A DNA stretch of 64,000 nt from Hyphomicrobium sulfonivorans (GCF_013306565.1 NZ_PZPO01000006.1:62001-126000); one strand, 5' to 3'. Shown: positions 17,607-28,842, counted from the stretch's first letter. Program-made: numbers and translations. The notes: generated from the letters alone by a model not told the origin.

Positions 17607-18719
17607 ATGATGGTTCGTCTGGCTTTCGCGAACAGTCGGTGTGGTTTTGTAGCAGCGTGCTTCGGTGTTGCCGTTGCGGCCTTGGCGCCTGTTGCTCCAG
17701 CGTCGGCAGAACCTTCTCATACAGGAACAGGCTATTCATCGTTCAGCGACGAGCAGCGTGCACGCGAGCTCTATCTCGACGGCATTGAAAAGCTGCAGGC
17801 AGGGCATGACGATGTCGCGCGCCGGATGTTTGAATCCGTTGTTCTGCAGTTTCCGGAAACAGGGTCGGCGCAGCAGGCACAGAACGAGCTTTCACGTCTG
17901 GTGGATAGCGCGATTCATTCCGTTGCAGAATTTCCGGCGATAGCCCGTGCAGGCACGGCGCCGAACTATCCAGAAGATGCAGTTGCGCCAATGGCAGGCG
18001 CATCGTTGGAAACGAGCGCGTTTGATGCGCAGGCCCATAGTTTGCACGCGCGCTACGACGCGGCTGCAGTTGCGGTAACCGGCGAGATAACGACAGGCTC
18101 GTTGCCATTGCCCGTCGCGCAGCAGGCGCCGAAAAATCTGTATCAGGGCTTCCGTCCCACGCCCGCCTGGGATCAGGAAGTGCGCCGGAATGCTTCGATC
18201 CAAACGCGGATGCGTCTCGAAGCCGGCGACCGCGTGTTTTTCTCCGCCGGCAGCGCGGAGCTTGGCAGCCGTGCGCGTATGGCGCTCGCAGCGCAGGCGC
18301 TCTGGCTGAAGCGCTGGCATGAGTTTGAAGCAACTATCTCCGGATACGCCGATGAGCCGGGCTCCGATGAGGACAACGTGGCGTTGTCGGTGAAGCGTGC
18401 CACGGCTGTGCGCCAGCGCCTGATCGATGAAGGCGTCGAGCCTTCCCGTCTGGCGGTCGCGCCGCATGGCCGCTCTGGTCGCGTTGCAATGTGCGCTGAC
18501 GCAGGCTGTCAGGCGCAGAATCGCCGCGCCATCACGGTGGTGTTTGTCGCCGGTACGCATGCCCGTCTTGGTCTGACGCCGCCGCCGATTGCCACTGCTG
18601 CGCGGATTGTTGAGGATGACGCGTCGGCGGTCCACTATGAAAACCGCGATGAGCGGCCAGCTGCGGCCGACGGACACGATAATTCCGCATTGGTCAGGCA
18701 GGTGGGGGTGTCGCGTTGA
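17607..18719 (+). CDS. Second Pal-like OmpA-domain protein with a TPR-like segment
   Basis: 370 residues. Signal peptide ending near APASA (residue 34), with no lipobox. A TPR-like helical segment follows at about 47-100 (ELYLDGIEKLQAGHDDVARRMFESVVLQFPETGSAQQAQNEL). A linker leads to an OmpA/Pal-type domain at about 205-320: DRVFFSAGSAELGSRA, ISGYADEPGSDEDNVALSVKRA, AMCADAGCQAQNRRAITVVF. The peptidoglycan-binding Asp and Arg positions are kept, while GHADERG has become GYADEPG. The TPR part resembles the end of CpoB, so it looks like a periplasmic hybrid of both neighbours. Earlier in-frame starts lack a signal peptide. Confidence 0.82.
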   Translation: MMVRLAFANSRCGFVAACFGVAVAALAPVAPASAEPSHTGTGYSSFSDEQRARELYLDGIEKLQAGHDDVARRMFESVVLQFPETGSAQQAQNELSRLVDSAIHSVAEFPAIARAGTAPNYPEDAVAPMAGASLETSAFDAQAHSLHARYDAAAVAVTGEITTGSLPLPVAQQAPKNLYQGFRPTPAWDQEVRRNASIQTRMRLEAGDRVFFSAGSAELGSRARMALAAQALWLKRWHEFEATISGYADEPGSDEDNVALSVKRATAVRQRLIDEGVEPSRLAVAPHGRSGRVAMCADAGCQAQNRRAITVVFVAGTHARLGLTPPPIATAARIVEDDASAVHYENRDERPAAADGHDNSALVRQVGVSR

Positions 18720-18726
18720 CAACCCT

Positions 18727-18762
18727 GGCGTGAAATGGTGGCTTGGCGCGAAATGGTGGCTA
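18727..18762. repeat. Tandem 18-bp direct repeat
   Basis: Two adjacent copies, GGCGTGAAATGGTGGCTT and GGCGCGAAATGGTGGCTA, just after the stop of the Pal-like gene. Two mismatches. Possible binding site or slippage product; no function known. Confidence 0.6.
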
Positions 18763-18963
18763 AAACAGACGCTAAACTCGCTTAGTCTGGTTTGCGCTTA
18801 ACGCTAGCAGCGTGCGATTGCATGCATGGCCGCAAGTTTGCGGCACATAGTTTCCATCGAACGCCTAGAGTGCTCCCGGAAAAGAGCTTTTCAGCGATCC
18901 AACGAAATGCTGACAGGCTCTAGACACCAAGTTTCGCTTCAGAATTCAGGTAGCCAAACGCCA

Positions 18964-20094
18964 ATGCTCCGCCACACTCCATTCACCCCGATCCGCCGCC
19001 GTGGGCAGTCAGGGCTCCTGCTGGCTTCAGCGTTGCTCGTCGCGCCGTGTCTGTTGCCGGCTAACGCGGCGCAGGCGGCAGCGGAACAGCCGCTGCGGAT
19101 TGCGCAGGCAGCTCCGGCGGGGCAAGGCGCACCCAAGGCAGCATCGACAGCCTCTTCCGCCAACTCGGAAGCGGCAGCTTTGCGCCGTCGGGTTGAGCAG
19201 CTTGAGGAACAGCTTGTCGACATGCAGGTGATGATCGGCACGCTGGAGTCGCTCGCACGTGGTGGCGGTGGTGGCGCATCCGGTGGCGGCGGTGGCGCTG
19301 ATGGTCTGCGCCTCGATGGCCTTGAAACCCAGATGCGGGCGCTGTCGGCCCAGGTGCAACAGCTTACCGATCAGATCCGCGCGATGGGTGGCAATCCGCG
19401 CCGCTCCGATGCCGGTGACATGGGCGGCAATGGTGGCGGCTTCGCTACGCAATTGATGCCGGCAGCGGGGCAACCGGCCGACTTTGGCGCGACGGTTCCT
19501 GACACGGCGCGGTTTGGCTCCACGACCGTTACGGCGGGCAGCGGGAACGACTCGATTGGTGGCCTGATCGAAAGCGATGGTGCGGCCGGGGCGATGCGCG
19601 GGGCACAAATGCCCGGTGGCAACGCTGCGGCGGCCGATCCTGCTCCGGAAATGGCAGCGCTGCCGCCAGCTTTCGGCGCAGCTACAGCGTTGAATGCCGC
19701 CGAGCAGGGCAACGCCAAGCAGCTTTACGAAACCGCCTACGGTTATCTGATGCAGCGCGATTATCCGGCGGCGCAGGGCGCGTTTGAGGATTTTCTGGGC
19801 CGCTATCCGCAGGATTCGCTGGCGGGAAACGCGCAGTACTGGCTGGGTGAGGCTTACTTCGTGCGCGGCGAATACAAGGCTGCAGCGGCTGCATTCCTGA
19901 AGGGCTATCAGAACTATGCTGGCAACGCGCGGGCGGCCGACAGCCTGCTCAAGCTTGCCATGTCGCTGGACCGCCTCGGCCAGAAAGATGCCGCCTGCTC
20001 TTCGTTTGGCGAGCTTTCGACGCGCTTTCCCAATGCGGCCGAGAACGTGAAGTCGCGAGCCAAGGAGGAGCGTCAGCGCATTGGCTGCGGATAA
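18964..20094 (+). CDS. cpoB: Tol-Pal cell-division coordinator CpoB (YbgF)
   Basis: 376 residues. Signal peptide (…LLLASALLVAPCLLPANAAQA), coiled coil near 68-98 (EAAALRRRVEQLEEQLVDMQVMIGTLESL) and again near 118-140, a Gly-rich spacer, then C-terminal TPRs from about 245 (QLYETAYGYLMQRDYPAAQGAFEDFLGRYP, NAQYWLGEAYFVRGEYKAAAAAFLKGYQ). CpoB couples Tol action to peptidoglycan synthesis at the septum. The start at 18964 begins the signal peptide; longer frames run through a repeat-like tract at 18868-18925. Its end overlaps tilS by 14 nt. Confidence 0.93.
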   Translation: MLRHTPFTPIRRRGQSGLLLASALLVAPCLLPANAAQAAAEQPLRIAQAAPAGQGAPKAASTASSANSEAAALRRRVEQLEEQLVDMQVMIGTLESLARGGGGGASGGGGGADGLRLDGLETQMRALSAQVQQLTDQIRAMGGNPRRSDAGDMGGNGGGFATQLMPAAGQPADFGATVPDTARFGSTTVTAGSGNDSIGGLIESDGAAGAMRGAQMPGGNAAAADPAPEMAALPPAFGAATALNAAEQGNAKQLYETAYGYLMQRDYPAAQGAFEDFLGRYPQDSLAGNAQYWLGEAYFVRGEYKAAAAAFLKGYQNYAGNARAADSLLKLAMSLDRLGQKDAACSSFGELSTRFPNAAENVKSRAKEERQRIGCG

Positions 20095-21496
20095 TCCGAA
20101 CAGCTTAGCGCGTGATGCCCGGCAAGCTGCGGCTGCTCCGGACGATGTCGATGGACGTACCGCCGCCGCCGCTGGCTGCGCGGCTGAACCCCTGATTGCG
20201 GATGATGCACTGGCGGCGCTGTTTGCGCCGCTAGCCGCTTTTGATGCCGTTGTGCTGGCGGTGTCCGGCGGCGGCGACAGTATGGCCCTGATGCATCTGA
20301 CGGCGCGCTGGCGCACGCAGCGCGGACAACAATCACCGCGCATCATCGTTGCCACCGTCGATCATGGCCTGCGGACAGAATCGCGCAGCGAAGCTGAGTG
20401 GGTGGTGCAGCAGGCGCGTGATCTCGGCTTTCAAGCTCATCTGCTGAGCTGGATCGGCGACAAGCCTGCCACCGGTATTCAGGATGCAGCGCGCCGCGAG
20501 CGCTATCGCCTGTTAGGTGAGCTGGCGAACAGCCTGTCGGAGCGGGGACGGGTGGCCGTTGTGACGGCGCACACGGCGGATGATCAGGCCGAAACGCTGT
20601 TGATGCGGCTGGCTCGCGGCAGTGGCATCGACGGGCTGGCGGGGATGGCCCCGGAACGGCCGTTGAGCGCGGCTGACGCGGATGGCGTCATGCTGGTGCG
20701 GCCGCTGCTGAGCATCTCGGGCGCATTGCTGCGTGCCACGTTGAAGGCGCGGGGTATCGGCTGGATCGAAGACCCGAGCAACGCTGTTGAACGGTTCGAG
20801 CGGGTGCGAATCCGCAAAGCCGCGCGGCTGCTGGCTGAAATGGGCTTTAGTAACGATCGGCTGGCGGTCAGTGCGCGGCGGGTTGCGCGGGCTCGCGCTG
20901 CGCTTCTGGAGGCGCAGGGCGAGCTGGCTGACCGGGCGAGCCTCGATCTGCACGGCGGCGCCTATGCAAGTTTCGACATCGCAACCTGGCGGCAGGCGTC
21001 GGAGGAACTGCGGCTGCGGATGCTGGGCGACCTGATCGGCCGCTTTGGCGGATCGGATGCCCCGGTTTCGCTGGCGAGCCTGGAGGATCTGACCACCCGG
21101 GCCAGCGCCGAAGTGTTTGACGGGGCAACGCTGGCCGGGGCTATCGTTACCCCGCAAGGCGATGAGCTGCGGATCTGGCGCGAGGACGGTCGCGGCCTGC
21201 CAGTACTGACGCTGCAACCCGGCGAAACCGCAATCTGGGACGGCCGCTTCCGCGTTCGGGCCGACATCACCAGTCCTTCACCGGTGGAGGTCAGGTCGCT
21301 GGGCCGGCAGGCGTTCGCGAATCTGCGGCGGATCGAGGGCTGGCCGGATACCATCCCGGCGGCTCCGGCGGCGACTTTACCGGCGATCTGGCGGGGCGAG
21401 GAGTTGGTGGCGGTGCCCTTTTTTGCCGATTGGCTTAAGGATAAAGGGCATTTCGGGCGCGAGATCGAACTCTATTCGGCCGAATTTCTGGCCTAG
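20081..21496 (+). CDS. tilS: tRNA(Ile)-lysidine synthetase TilS
   Basis: 471 residues. PP-loop motif VSGGGDSMALMH at about 61-72. Conserved following elements are VDHGLRTESRSEAEWV, GIQDAARRERYRLL and TAHTADDQAETLLMRLARGSGIDGLAGM. It converts the wobble cytidine of tRNA-Ile(CAU) to lysidine. The start is a TTG inside the end of cpoB with AAGGAGGAG about 10 nt upstream, consistent with translational coupling. The true start could be further in, since the first 40 residues are not conserved-looking. Confidence 0.93.
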   Translation: MAADNPNSLARDARQAAAAPDDVDGRTAAAAGCAAEPLIADDALAALFAPLAAFDAVVLAVSGGGDSMALMHLTARWRTQRGQQSPRIIVATVDHGLRTESRSEAEWVVQQARDLGFQAHLLSWIGDKPATGIQDAARRERYRLLGELANSLSERGRVAVVTAHTADDQAETLLMRLARGSGIDGLAGMAPERPLSAADADGVMLVRPLLSISGALLRATLKARGIGWIEDPSNAVERFERVRIRKAARLLAEMGFSNDRLAVSARRVARARAALLEAQGELADRASLDLHGGAYASFDIATWRQASEELRLRMLGDLIGRFGGSDAPVSLASLEDLTTRASAEVFDGATLAGAIVTPQGDELRIWREDGRGLPVLTLQPGETAIWDGRFRVRADITSPSPVEVRSLGRQAFANLRRIEGWPDTIPAAPAATLPAIWRGEELVAVPFFADWLKDKGHFGREIELYSAEFLA

Positions 21497-21716
21497 CAAT
21501 CGTGGCAGCACCGTTATTTCGCGATCCATACAACCATCGACCAGCGATCGGTTGGAGCGCCACAGCCTCGCCCGTCCAGGCATTCGCGGCATTTATTCTG
21601 GCCTGGAAGGCGACTTTGAGCGGGATCAACAAACTCTGCGGCGGCTGGGCCGTCGCGTTTTTCGTTGGTCGGCGTTAAGCTCCTGGGGAGCGAAGCAGGT
21701 GTAAAAAGACAGGTAA

Positions 21717-21748
21717 CTTGGCATTGCCGAGGCTCACTCCTATGTTAG
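21717..21748 (+). promoter_or_regulatory. Sigma-32 (RpoH) type heat-shock promoter for ftsH
   Basis: CTTG at 21717-21720, an 18-nt spacer, then CCTATGTTAG at 21739-21748. This fits exactly the alphaproteobacterial heat-shock promoter consensus CTTG-N17-18-CYTATNTNNG. It lies 92 nt before the ftsH ATG, and ftsH is a classical RpoH target. Confidence 0.75.
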
Positions 21749-21839
21749 CGGGAAGCGATGCGCAGACCCGCAGGGACGTCCGGTGCAGGACTGAAGTTAG
21801 GGTTGGGCTGAGCCATATGTGCGCTCCACAGGGAACGAG

Positions 21840-23759
<1,920 letters not shown>

Positions 23760-23800
23760 GGCTAGCCTCAGGTTTACGCCAGCAGTACAAACACGCTAGA

Positions 23801-23840
23801 AGCGGCCGCGAGACAAACATCGCGGCCGCTTTGTTTTTTT
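23801..23840 (+). terminator. Terminator after ftsH
   Basis: Perfect 10-bp stem AGCGGCCGCG / CGCGGCCGCT with a 10-nt loop, followed by TTGTTTTTTT. It ends 21 nt before the folP start. Confidence 0.92.
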
Positions 23841-23861
23841 GCGAATGAGGCTCCTTCACCC

Positions 23862-24947
23862 ATGCAGCGCGCCACCTACCTGAAGCCGATCGGATTGTTC
23901 CCGGCTCCCGCCGATCCCATAGAGGAAGGCTTTGCCGGGCTGCCACTCGCCGGGCAGGCGCTGTCCTTCACGACGGTTGAACTGGCGGAACGCGATGGCA
24001 CGCACATTACGCGCCGCATCGTGACGCTGGGCGATGCCATCGAACGCGACTGGGGCCGCGCAACGCTGCTGGCAGCGCAGGATCTGGAAGCCATTACCGC
24101 TCCACGTCCGCGCCTTGCCGGCCTTGCGCTCGACCGTCCGCGCATCATGGGCATCGTCAACGTCACACCGGACAGCTTCTCCGATGGCGGCCTGCACGAT
24201 CAGGCGGAGGCCGCGATCGCCCACGCGCTGCAGCTTGCCGAAGAGGGCGCCGACATCCTGGACGTGGGCGGGGAATCGACCCGCCCCGGCGCGGCTTACG
24301 TGCCGGTCGAGGACGAGCTCGCGCGCGTTATTCCGGTGATCGAAGGTCTCAGAAAGCGCACAGACAAGCTCATCTCCATCGACACCCGCAAGGCTGAAGT
24401 TATGCGGCAGGCGGCGGCAGCGGGCGCTGACATCCTGAACGATGTTTCAGCGCTGTCGCACGATCCCGATGCGATGCGCATTGCCGCCGCGACCGGGCTG
24501 CCGGTGATCCTGATGCATGCGCAGGGCGATCCGCGCACCATGAACGACAACCCGCAGTATGACGACGTCGTGCTCGATGTTTTCGATTATCTGGAGGGAC
24601 GTGTCGCGGCGTGTGAGGAGGCGGGCATTCCGCGCGCGCGCCTGATCGTCGATCCCGGCATCGGCTTTGGCAAGCATCTGCATCACAACGTTGCGTTGAT
24701 GGCGTCGCTGGCGCTTTATCATGCGCTGGGCGTACCCATTCTGCTGGGTGCATCGCGCAAGAAGCTGATCGACCATATCTGCGATGTGCCCAATCCGCGC
24801 GACAGGGTGCCGGGCTCGATCGCGGCCGCGTTGGCGGGCGCCGCGCAGGGCGTGCAGATTGTGCGCGTCCACGACGTTGCGGCAACCTATCAGGCGCTGA
24901 ATGTCTGGCGTGCTTCGATTGCCGGCACCGCAGAGGCGCTGCGCTAA
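23862..24947 (+). CDS. folP: Dihydropteroate synthase
   Basis: 361 residues. The DHPS TIM barrel begins near residue 95 with RIMGIVNVTPDSFSDGG, and the second signature ADILDVGGESTRPGA lies near 127-141. Other pterin-site elements are LISIDTRKAEV, DILNDVSAL, RLIVDPGIGFGK, and ILLGASRKKLI. It joins 4-aminobenzoate to the pterin pyrophosphate in folate synthesis. The roughly 90-residue N-terminal extension before the barrel is longer than in E. coli (about 280 residues in total). Confidence 0.95.
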   Translation: MQRATYLKPIGLFPAPADPIEEGFAGLPLAGQALSFTTVELAERDGTHITRRIVTLGDAIERDWGRATLLAAQDLEAITAPRPRLAGLALDRPRIMGIVNVTPDSFSDGGLHDQAEAAIAHALQLAEEGADILDVGGESTRPGAAYVPVEDELARVIPVIEGLRKRTDKLISIDTRKAEVMRQAAAAGADILNDVSALSHDPDAMRIAAATGLPVILMHAQGDPRTMNDNPQYDDVVLDVFDYLEGRVAACEEAGIPRARLIVDPGIGFGKHLHHNVALMASLALYHALGVPILLGASRKKLIDHICDVPNPRDRVPGSIAAALAGAAQGVQIVRVHDVAATYQALNVWRASIAGTAEALR

Positions 24948-24973
24948 CGGGCAGTTATGCCGGGATTTGTGTC

Positions 24974-25027
24974 ATCAGGTTCGTGCGGTATACACAGAGT
25001 TTATACTGCAACCTGTTAGAACCTGAT
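24974..25027. promoter_or_regulatory. Structured leader or terminator with two competing hairpins, folP-glmM gap
   Basis: ATCAGGTTC at 24974 pairs with GAACCTGAT ending at 25027 (9 bp perfect). Inside, TGCGGTATA pairs with TATACTGCA. A second AACCTG at 25010-25015 could replace the outer partner and pair with CAGGTT, so two structures are mutually exclusive. No T-run follows closely. It could be the folP terminator or a leader acting on glmM, whose ATG is 145 nt downstream. Confidence 0.45.
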
Positions 25028-25171
25028 TTGATTGCACGACCGCTGGATAGCGGCCTTTAAGGGCTTGTACTGGCCCATCCGTATGCTCGAAATGAGCGTC
25101 TCAAGTCTTTGATTTTGATTCAGTAGAAATGGTGGGTGCAGGCGTCTCACCGCAAATCCGAGGGGATCCAT

Positions 25172-26527
25172 ATGTCGCGTCGTTATTTCGGGACTGACGG
25201 CATCCGGGGGCTCGCCAATCGTCCGCCCATGACGTCCGAGGTTGCGCTTAAGGTCGGGATGGCCGCAGGCAAGATCTTCCAGAAGCAGCAATCGAATTAT
25301 CGCCACCGCGTGGTGATCGGCAAGGACACGCGTCTGTCCGGTTACATGCTGGAAGCCGCGCTGATGTCCGGCTTCACGGCGGTCGGCATGGACGTATTTC
25401 TGCTCGGGCCAATGCCGACGCCGGCTGTCGCGATGCTTACGCGGTCGCTGCGTGCCGATCTCGGCGTGATGATTTCAGCGTCCCACAATCCCTATGACGA
25501 CAACGGCATCAAGCTGTTCGATCCCGATGGCTACAAGCTTTCTGATGAGACGGAGCTTGAGATCGAGGAACTGATCGACGGCAACGTCGCTGATCTGCTC
25601 GCGCCTGCGGGGCGCATCGGCCGCGCTACGCGGGTTGAGAGCGCGCAGGAACGCTACATCGAATTCGCCAAGCGCACGCTGCCGAAGAATTTGCGGCTCG
25701 ACGGGATGCGCATCGTCATCGATTGCGCCAACGGCGCTGGCTACAAGGTGGCGCCGGAAGCGCTGTGGGAACTGGGCGCCGAGGTCATCAAGATCGGCGT
25801 GGAACCCAACGGGCGCAACATCAACGACAAGTGCGGCTCTACTGCCCCCGATGCGCTGATCAACAAAGTGCGCGAAGTGCGCGCCGACATTGGCATCGCG
25901 CTCGATGGCGACGCTGATCGCGTGGTGATCGTCAACGAGAAGGGCGAGATCGTCGATGGCGATCAGCTCATGGCGGTGATCGCCGAAAACTGGCACCGCA
26001 CCGGCCGGCTTACGGCTGGCGGTGTGGTTGCAACGGTGATGAGCAACCTCGGGCTGGAGCGTTATCTGAAGGGCATCGGCCTTGAGATGGTGCGCACGCC
26101 GGTGGGCGATCGCTATGTCGTCGATCACATGCGCAAGCATGGCTACAACGTTGGCGGCGAGCAGTCCGGGCACATCGTGCTGTCCGAATATGCCACCACG
26201 GGCGACGGCCTCGTCACGGCGCTGCAGTTGCTGGCGGTTGTGGTTTCCACCGGCGTTCCGGTCAGCGAAGTTACGAAGCGTTTCGAGCCGCTGCCGCAGA
26301 TCCTGAAAAACGTGCGCTATGAAAGCGGCAAGCCGCTGGAGGATACGCGCGTGGTTGAAGCGATCGATGCCGGCAAGAAGAAGCTCGGCAAGTGCGGGCG
26401 GCTTGTCATTCGTCCATCCGGCACCGAGCCGGTCATCCGCGTTATGGCGGAAGGCGACGATGAAACGCTCGTCAACAATGTCGTCGGTGATATCGTTGAA
26501 GCTGTGCGGGCCGCCACTGTCGCGTGA
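25172..26527 (+). CDS. glmM: Phosphoglucosamine mutase
   Basis: 451 residues. N-terminal YFGTDGIRG, the phosphoserine loop [14 protein letters not shown] with the catalytic Ser at 104, the metal loop ALDGDADR near 241-248, the sugar loop GGEQSGH, and the phosphate-binding [12 protein letters not shown] near the C-terminus. It converts glucosamine-6-phosphate to glucosamine-1-phosphate on the way to UDP-GlcNAc for peptidoglycan and LPS. The start is placed at [15 protein letters not shown] lies 8 nt upstream. Confidence 0.96.
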   Translation: MSRRYFGTDGIRGLANRPPMTSEVALKVGMAAGKIFQKQQSNYRHRVVIGKDTRLSGYMLEAALMSGFTAVGMDVFLLGPMPTPAVAMLTRSLRADLGVMISASHNPYDDNGIKLFDPDGYKLSDETELEIEELIDGNVADLLAPAGRIGRATRVESAQERYIEFAKRTLPKNLRLDGMRIVIDCANGAGYKVAPEALWELGAEVIKIGVEPNGRNINDKCGSTAPDALINKVREVRADIGIALDGDADRVVIVNEKGEIVDGDQLMAVIAENWHRTGRLTAGGVVATVMSNLGLERYLKGIGLEMVRTPVGDRYVVDHMRKHGYNVGGEQSGHIVLSEYATTGDGLVTALQLLAVVVSTGVPVSEVTKRFEPLPQILKNVRYESGKPLEDTRVVEAIDAGKKKLGKCGRLVIRPSGTEPVIRVMAEGDDETLVNNVVGDIVEAVRAATVA

Positions 26528-26565
26528 TCGATCAGCTTGCAGCATATCGCGCTGACGTTATAGAG

Positions 26566-26596
26566 ATGCCCTGCTTCGGCGGGGCATTTCCGTTTC
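26566..26596 (+). terminator. Terminator after glmM
   Basis: Nine-bp stem ATGCCCTGC / GGCGGGGCAT-type (one T-G pair) with a TTCG tetraloop at 26575-26578, followed by TTTCCGTTTC. Good hairpin, modest T-tract. Confidence 0.75.
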
Positions 26597-26797
26597 GATG
26601 TCCGCGCGCTGAATAATACGGCAGGGCCGCCGTTTACACTTCGTTAACACCATGGCCGACGGTTTTGTTTCAAACCGAAACGGCGATTAAGTGTCCTTTA
26701 AACCTTCTTCCCCATAGTCGCTATCCGAGCACGTTGCGCGTTCGCCAGACGAGCGCCGGCCTACGGGTTGGCATGACGATTTCGAAGGGGAAGTAAC

Positions 26798-27622
26798 ATG
26801 AATACCAATCGCAGTTCCTACGCGCTTGGCGCCGCGCTCGGCTCAGCCCTCGTGCTCGCCCTGTGCGCTCCGGCCTCTGCCGCGGACATTTATAATGGCG
26901 GATACGAAGGTGGTCTGAAGGGTGGCTATGACGTGCCGCCGCCGCCGCCGTCCGATCGCGGCATCTACTTCAAGGGCTATGTTGGCCAGGCCAATCCGGA
27001 TGTGGGTGGCATGTGGAACGAGTATTACGATACAGATAATGTCCGCGTGCATCACAAGGACATCAAGTCGAGCCCGCTGTACGGCATCGGCGTCGGCTGG
27101 CAGGCGCGCCACTGGCTGCGCTTCGATCTGACCGGTGAATACCGCGGCGACGCAGCGTTCTTCGCTCATGACTACTACACGGGCTTCAATTACACGAACG
27201 AATACACTGCCGATATCAAGAGCTGGCTCGGCCTCGCCAACGCCTATATCGACATGGGCAACTGGTGCGGCTTCACGCCTTACATCGGCGCCGGTATCGG
27301 CTTTGCGACCATTAGTGTCGAGGGTCTGAAAGACGTCAACGGTCGCTTTAATGGCGTCGCGTTCGGCGGCGATAAGACGACGACCAACTTCGCGTGGGCT
27401 CTCCATGCAGGTGTGAGCTACGACGTGACGCCACAGATGGCGATCGATCTGTCGTACCGCTACACGGACCTCGGCTCAGCGCAGAGCGGAACGGTTGTCG
27501 CTTATGACGGAAGCGATAGCTACGCCGGGCATCACATTAAGAACATCACGTCGAACGACCTGCTGTTCGGTGTTCGCTACAAGCTGCAGCGCGAAACCGT
27601 TGCTTACGCTCCTGTGAAGTAA
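26798..27622 (+). CDS. Outer-membrane beta-barrel protein (Omp25/LOMP-like)
   Basis: 274 residues. Signal peptide MNTNRSSYALGAALGSALVLALCAPASAA, a short Gly/Pro segment (PPPPPSD), then an eight-strand-type barrel with alternating aromatic/polar strands: IYFKGYVGQ, YGIGVGWQARHWLRFDLTGEYRG, FTPYIGAGIGFA, FAWALHAGVSYDVTPQMAIDLSYRYTDLG. It ends DLLFGVRYKLQ before a short tail. GAAGGGGAAGTAAC precedes the ATG. Structural outer-membrane protein; no enzyme motif. The next gene is a paralogue in fold. Confidence 0.85.
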   Translation: MNTNRSSYALGAALGSALVLALCAPASAADIYNGGYEGGLKGGYDVPPPPPSDRGIYFKGYVGQANPDVGGMWNEYYDTDNVRVHHKDIKSSPLYGIGVGWQARHWLRFDLTGEYRGDAAFFAHDYYTGFNYTNEYTADIKSWLGLANAYIDMGNWCGFTPYIGAGIGFATISVEGLKDVNGRFNGVAFGGDKTTTNFAWALHAGVSYDVTPQMAIDLSYRYTDLGSAQSGTVVAYDGSDSYAGHHIKNITSNDLLFGVRYKLQRETVAYAPVK

Positions 27623-27665
27623 GACTGCGCGGCGCATCCCTCAGCGCCGCACACAAACTAGCGTG

Positions 27666-27697
27666 ACGCCGGGCTGTTCATCGCGACAGCCCGGCGT
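27666..27697 (+). terminator. Strong hairpin between the two barrel genes
   Basis: Perfect 12-bp stem ACGCCGGGCTGT / ACAGCCCGGCGT with an 8-nt loop. No T-tract follows, so it may be a transcript-stabilising or Rho-related structure rather than an intrinsic terminator. Confidence 0.6.
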
Positions 27698-27862
27698 GCG
27701 CGGCCCGCGTCGATTGTGGCCGCCTGAAAGTCTCCAGTTCGATTTCCTGTTTTGCTTACGCGTGATCGTTCGTCCCGGTCGGACGAGCAGTAGCTTTAAA
27801 AGCAGAGTTGGACGTTGAGCGAGGCTTCAAGCCAGCCAGCCGTCAAGCAAGGATCGACGCAC

Positions 27863-28681
27863 ATGAACCGTGCCCTGAAAAGAATTTCGCTCGCCTTGGC
27901 CGTCGGCGTTGGCATGATCGCCCCGATGGCTTCGATGGCGCTGGCAGACGGCGACCCATATTATTCCAACGGCATCAATCCATCGGGCATCCGCACGCCC
28001 GTGCCTGCACCCATTCCGGTGCCGGTTTACGAAGCCGAATGGTACTTCCGCGGTGATTTCGCGGCTGGCTTCGGCGGCTCGCCCTCGGTCAACGTGCTTG
28101 GCGCCAACCTTGCGCAGCAGGTTTTGGGCACATCGACTCGGTCGGACAGCTTCGAGCCATCTTTCACCGGCGGCGTCGGTGTGGGCTATGTGTGGGGTCC
28201 GTACTTCCGCACCGATCTCACGGTCGACATGCATTCGATCATGAGCACGAAGCAGACGGTGTCCGGCCTCGATGCATTTAACAACGCGACAACCGGCGTC
28301 GATCGCACGAAGTGGATGTCCACCATCCTCATGCTCAACGCCTACTACGATATTCGCACCGGCACACCCTGGACGCCTTACATCGGTGGCGGTCTTGGCT
28401 TTGCGGTCAATCAGGGCACGCGGAACATCGACTACACAACGGCAACGCCCGGAGGCTCGTTCTCGACCGGAGACCGCAGCACGCAGGTGCAGTTTGCCGG
28501 TACCGCGATGGTTGGTTTCACCTACGAGTTTTCGTCGTTCTGGGCGCTGGACGTGAACTACCGCTTCCTGCATGTCGGCGGCCCGAGCGTCAGCTCCGCG
28601 CCGAACTATGCATCGACGGTTGAGTTCGGCAGCCTCAATGAACATCAGATCCGCGCTGGTCTCAGGTTTTATGTCAATTAA
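27863..28681 (+). CDS. Outer-membrane beta-barrel protein
   Basis: 272 residues. Signal peptide (MNRALKRISLALAVGVGMIAPMASMALA), a Pro-rich linker (PVPAPIPVPVYE), then barrel strands: WYFRGDFAAGFG, GGVGVGYVWGPYFRTDLTVDMH, TPYIGGGLGFAVNQG, FWALDVNYRFLHVGG. The terminal strand is HQIRAGLRFYVN, ending on Asn rather than the usual aromatic. The start at the Met of the signal peptide is preferred over one 16 codons upstream. Paralogous in type to the preceding gene. Confidence 0.85.
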   Translation: MNRALKRISLALAVGVGMIAPMASMALADGDPYYSNGINPSGIRTPVPAPIPVPVYEAEWYFRGDFAAGFGGSPSVNVLGANLAQQVLGTSTRSDSFEPSFTGGVGVGYVWGPYFRTDLTVDMHSIMSTKQTVSGLDAFNNATTGVDRTKWMSTILMLNAYYDIRTGTPWTPYIGGGLGFAVNQGTRNIDYTTATPGGSFSTGDRSTQVQFAGTAMVGFTYEFSSFWALDVNYRFLHVGGPSVSSAPNYASTVEFGSLNEHQIRAGLRFYVN

Positions 28682-28702
28682 CCGGCGCTGAGTTTTGCGT
28701 TA

Positions 28703-28737
28703 GAAAGGGCGGCCCTGTGCCGCCCTTTCGCTTTTCT
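28703..28737 (+). terminator. Terminator after second barrel gene
   Basis: Perfect 11-bp stem GAAAGGGCGGC / GCCGCCCTTTC with a 5-nt loop, followed by GCTTTTCTGG. Confidence 0.85.
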
Positions 28738-28842
28738 GGTCTTAGTTGACGTTGCTCGCGGCGGGTCATAGAGCGTTGTGATGTGAAATCGCTTCGTGGT
28801 GCGCGCCTAAGCGTGCCGGATCAGTCGAGGATCGCGTCTGCC

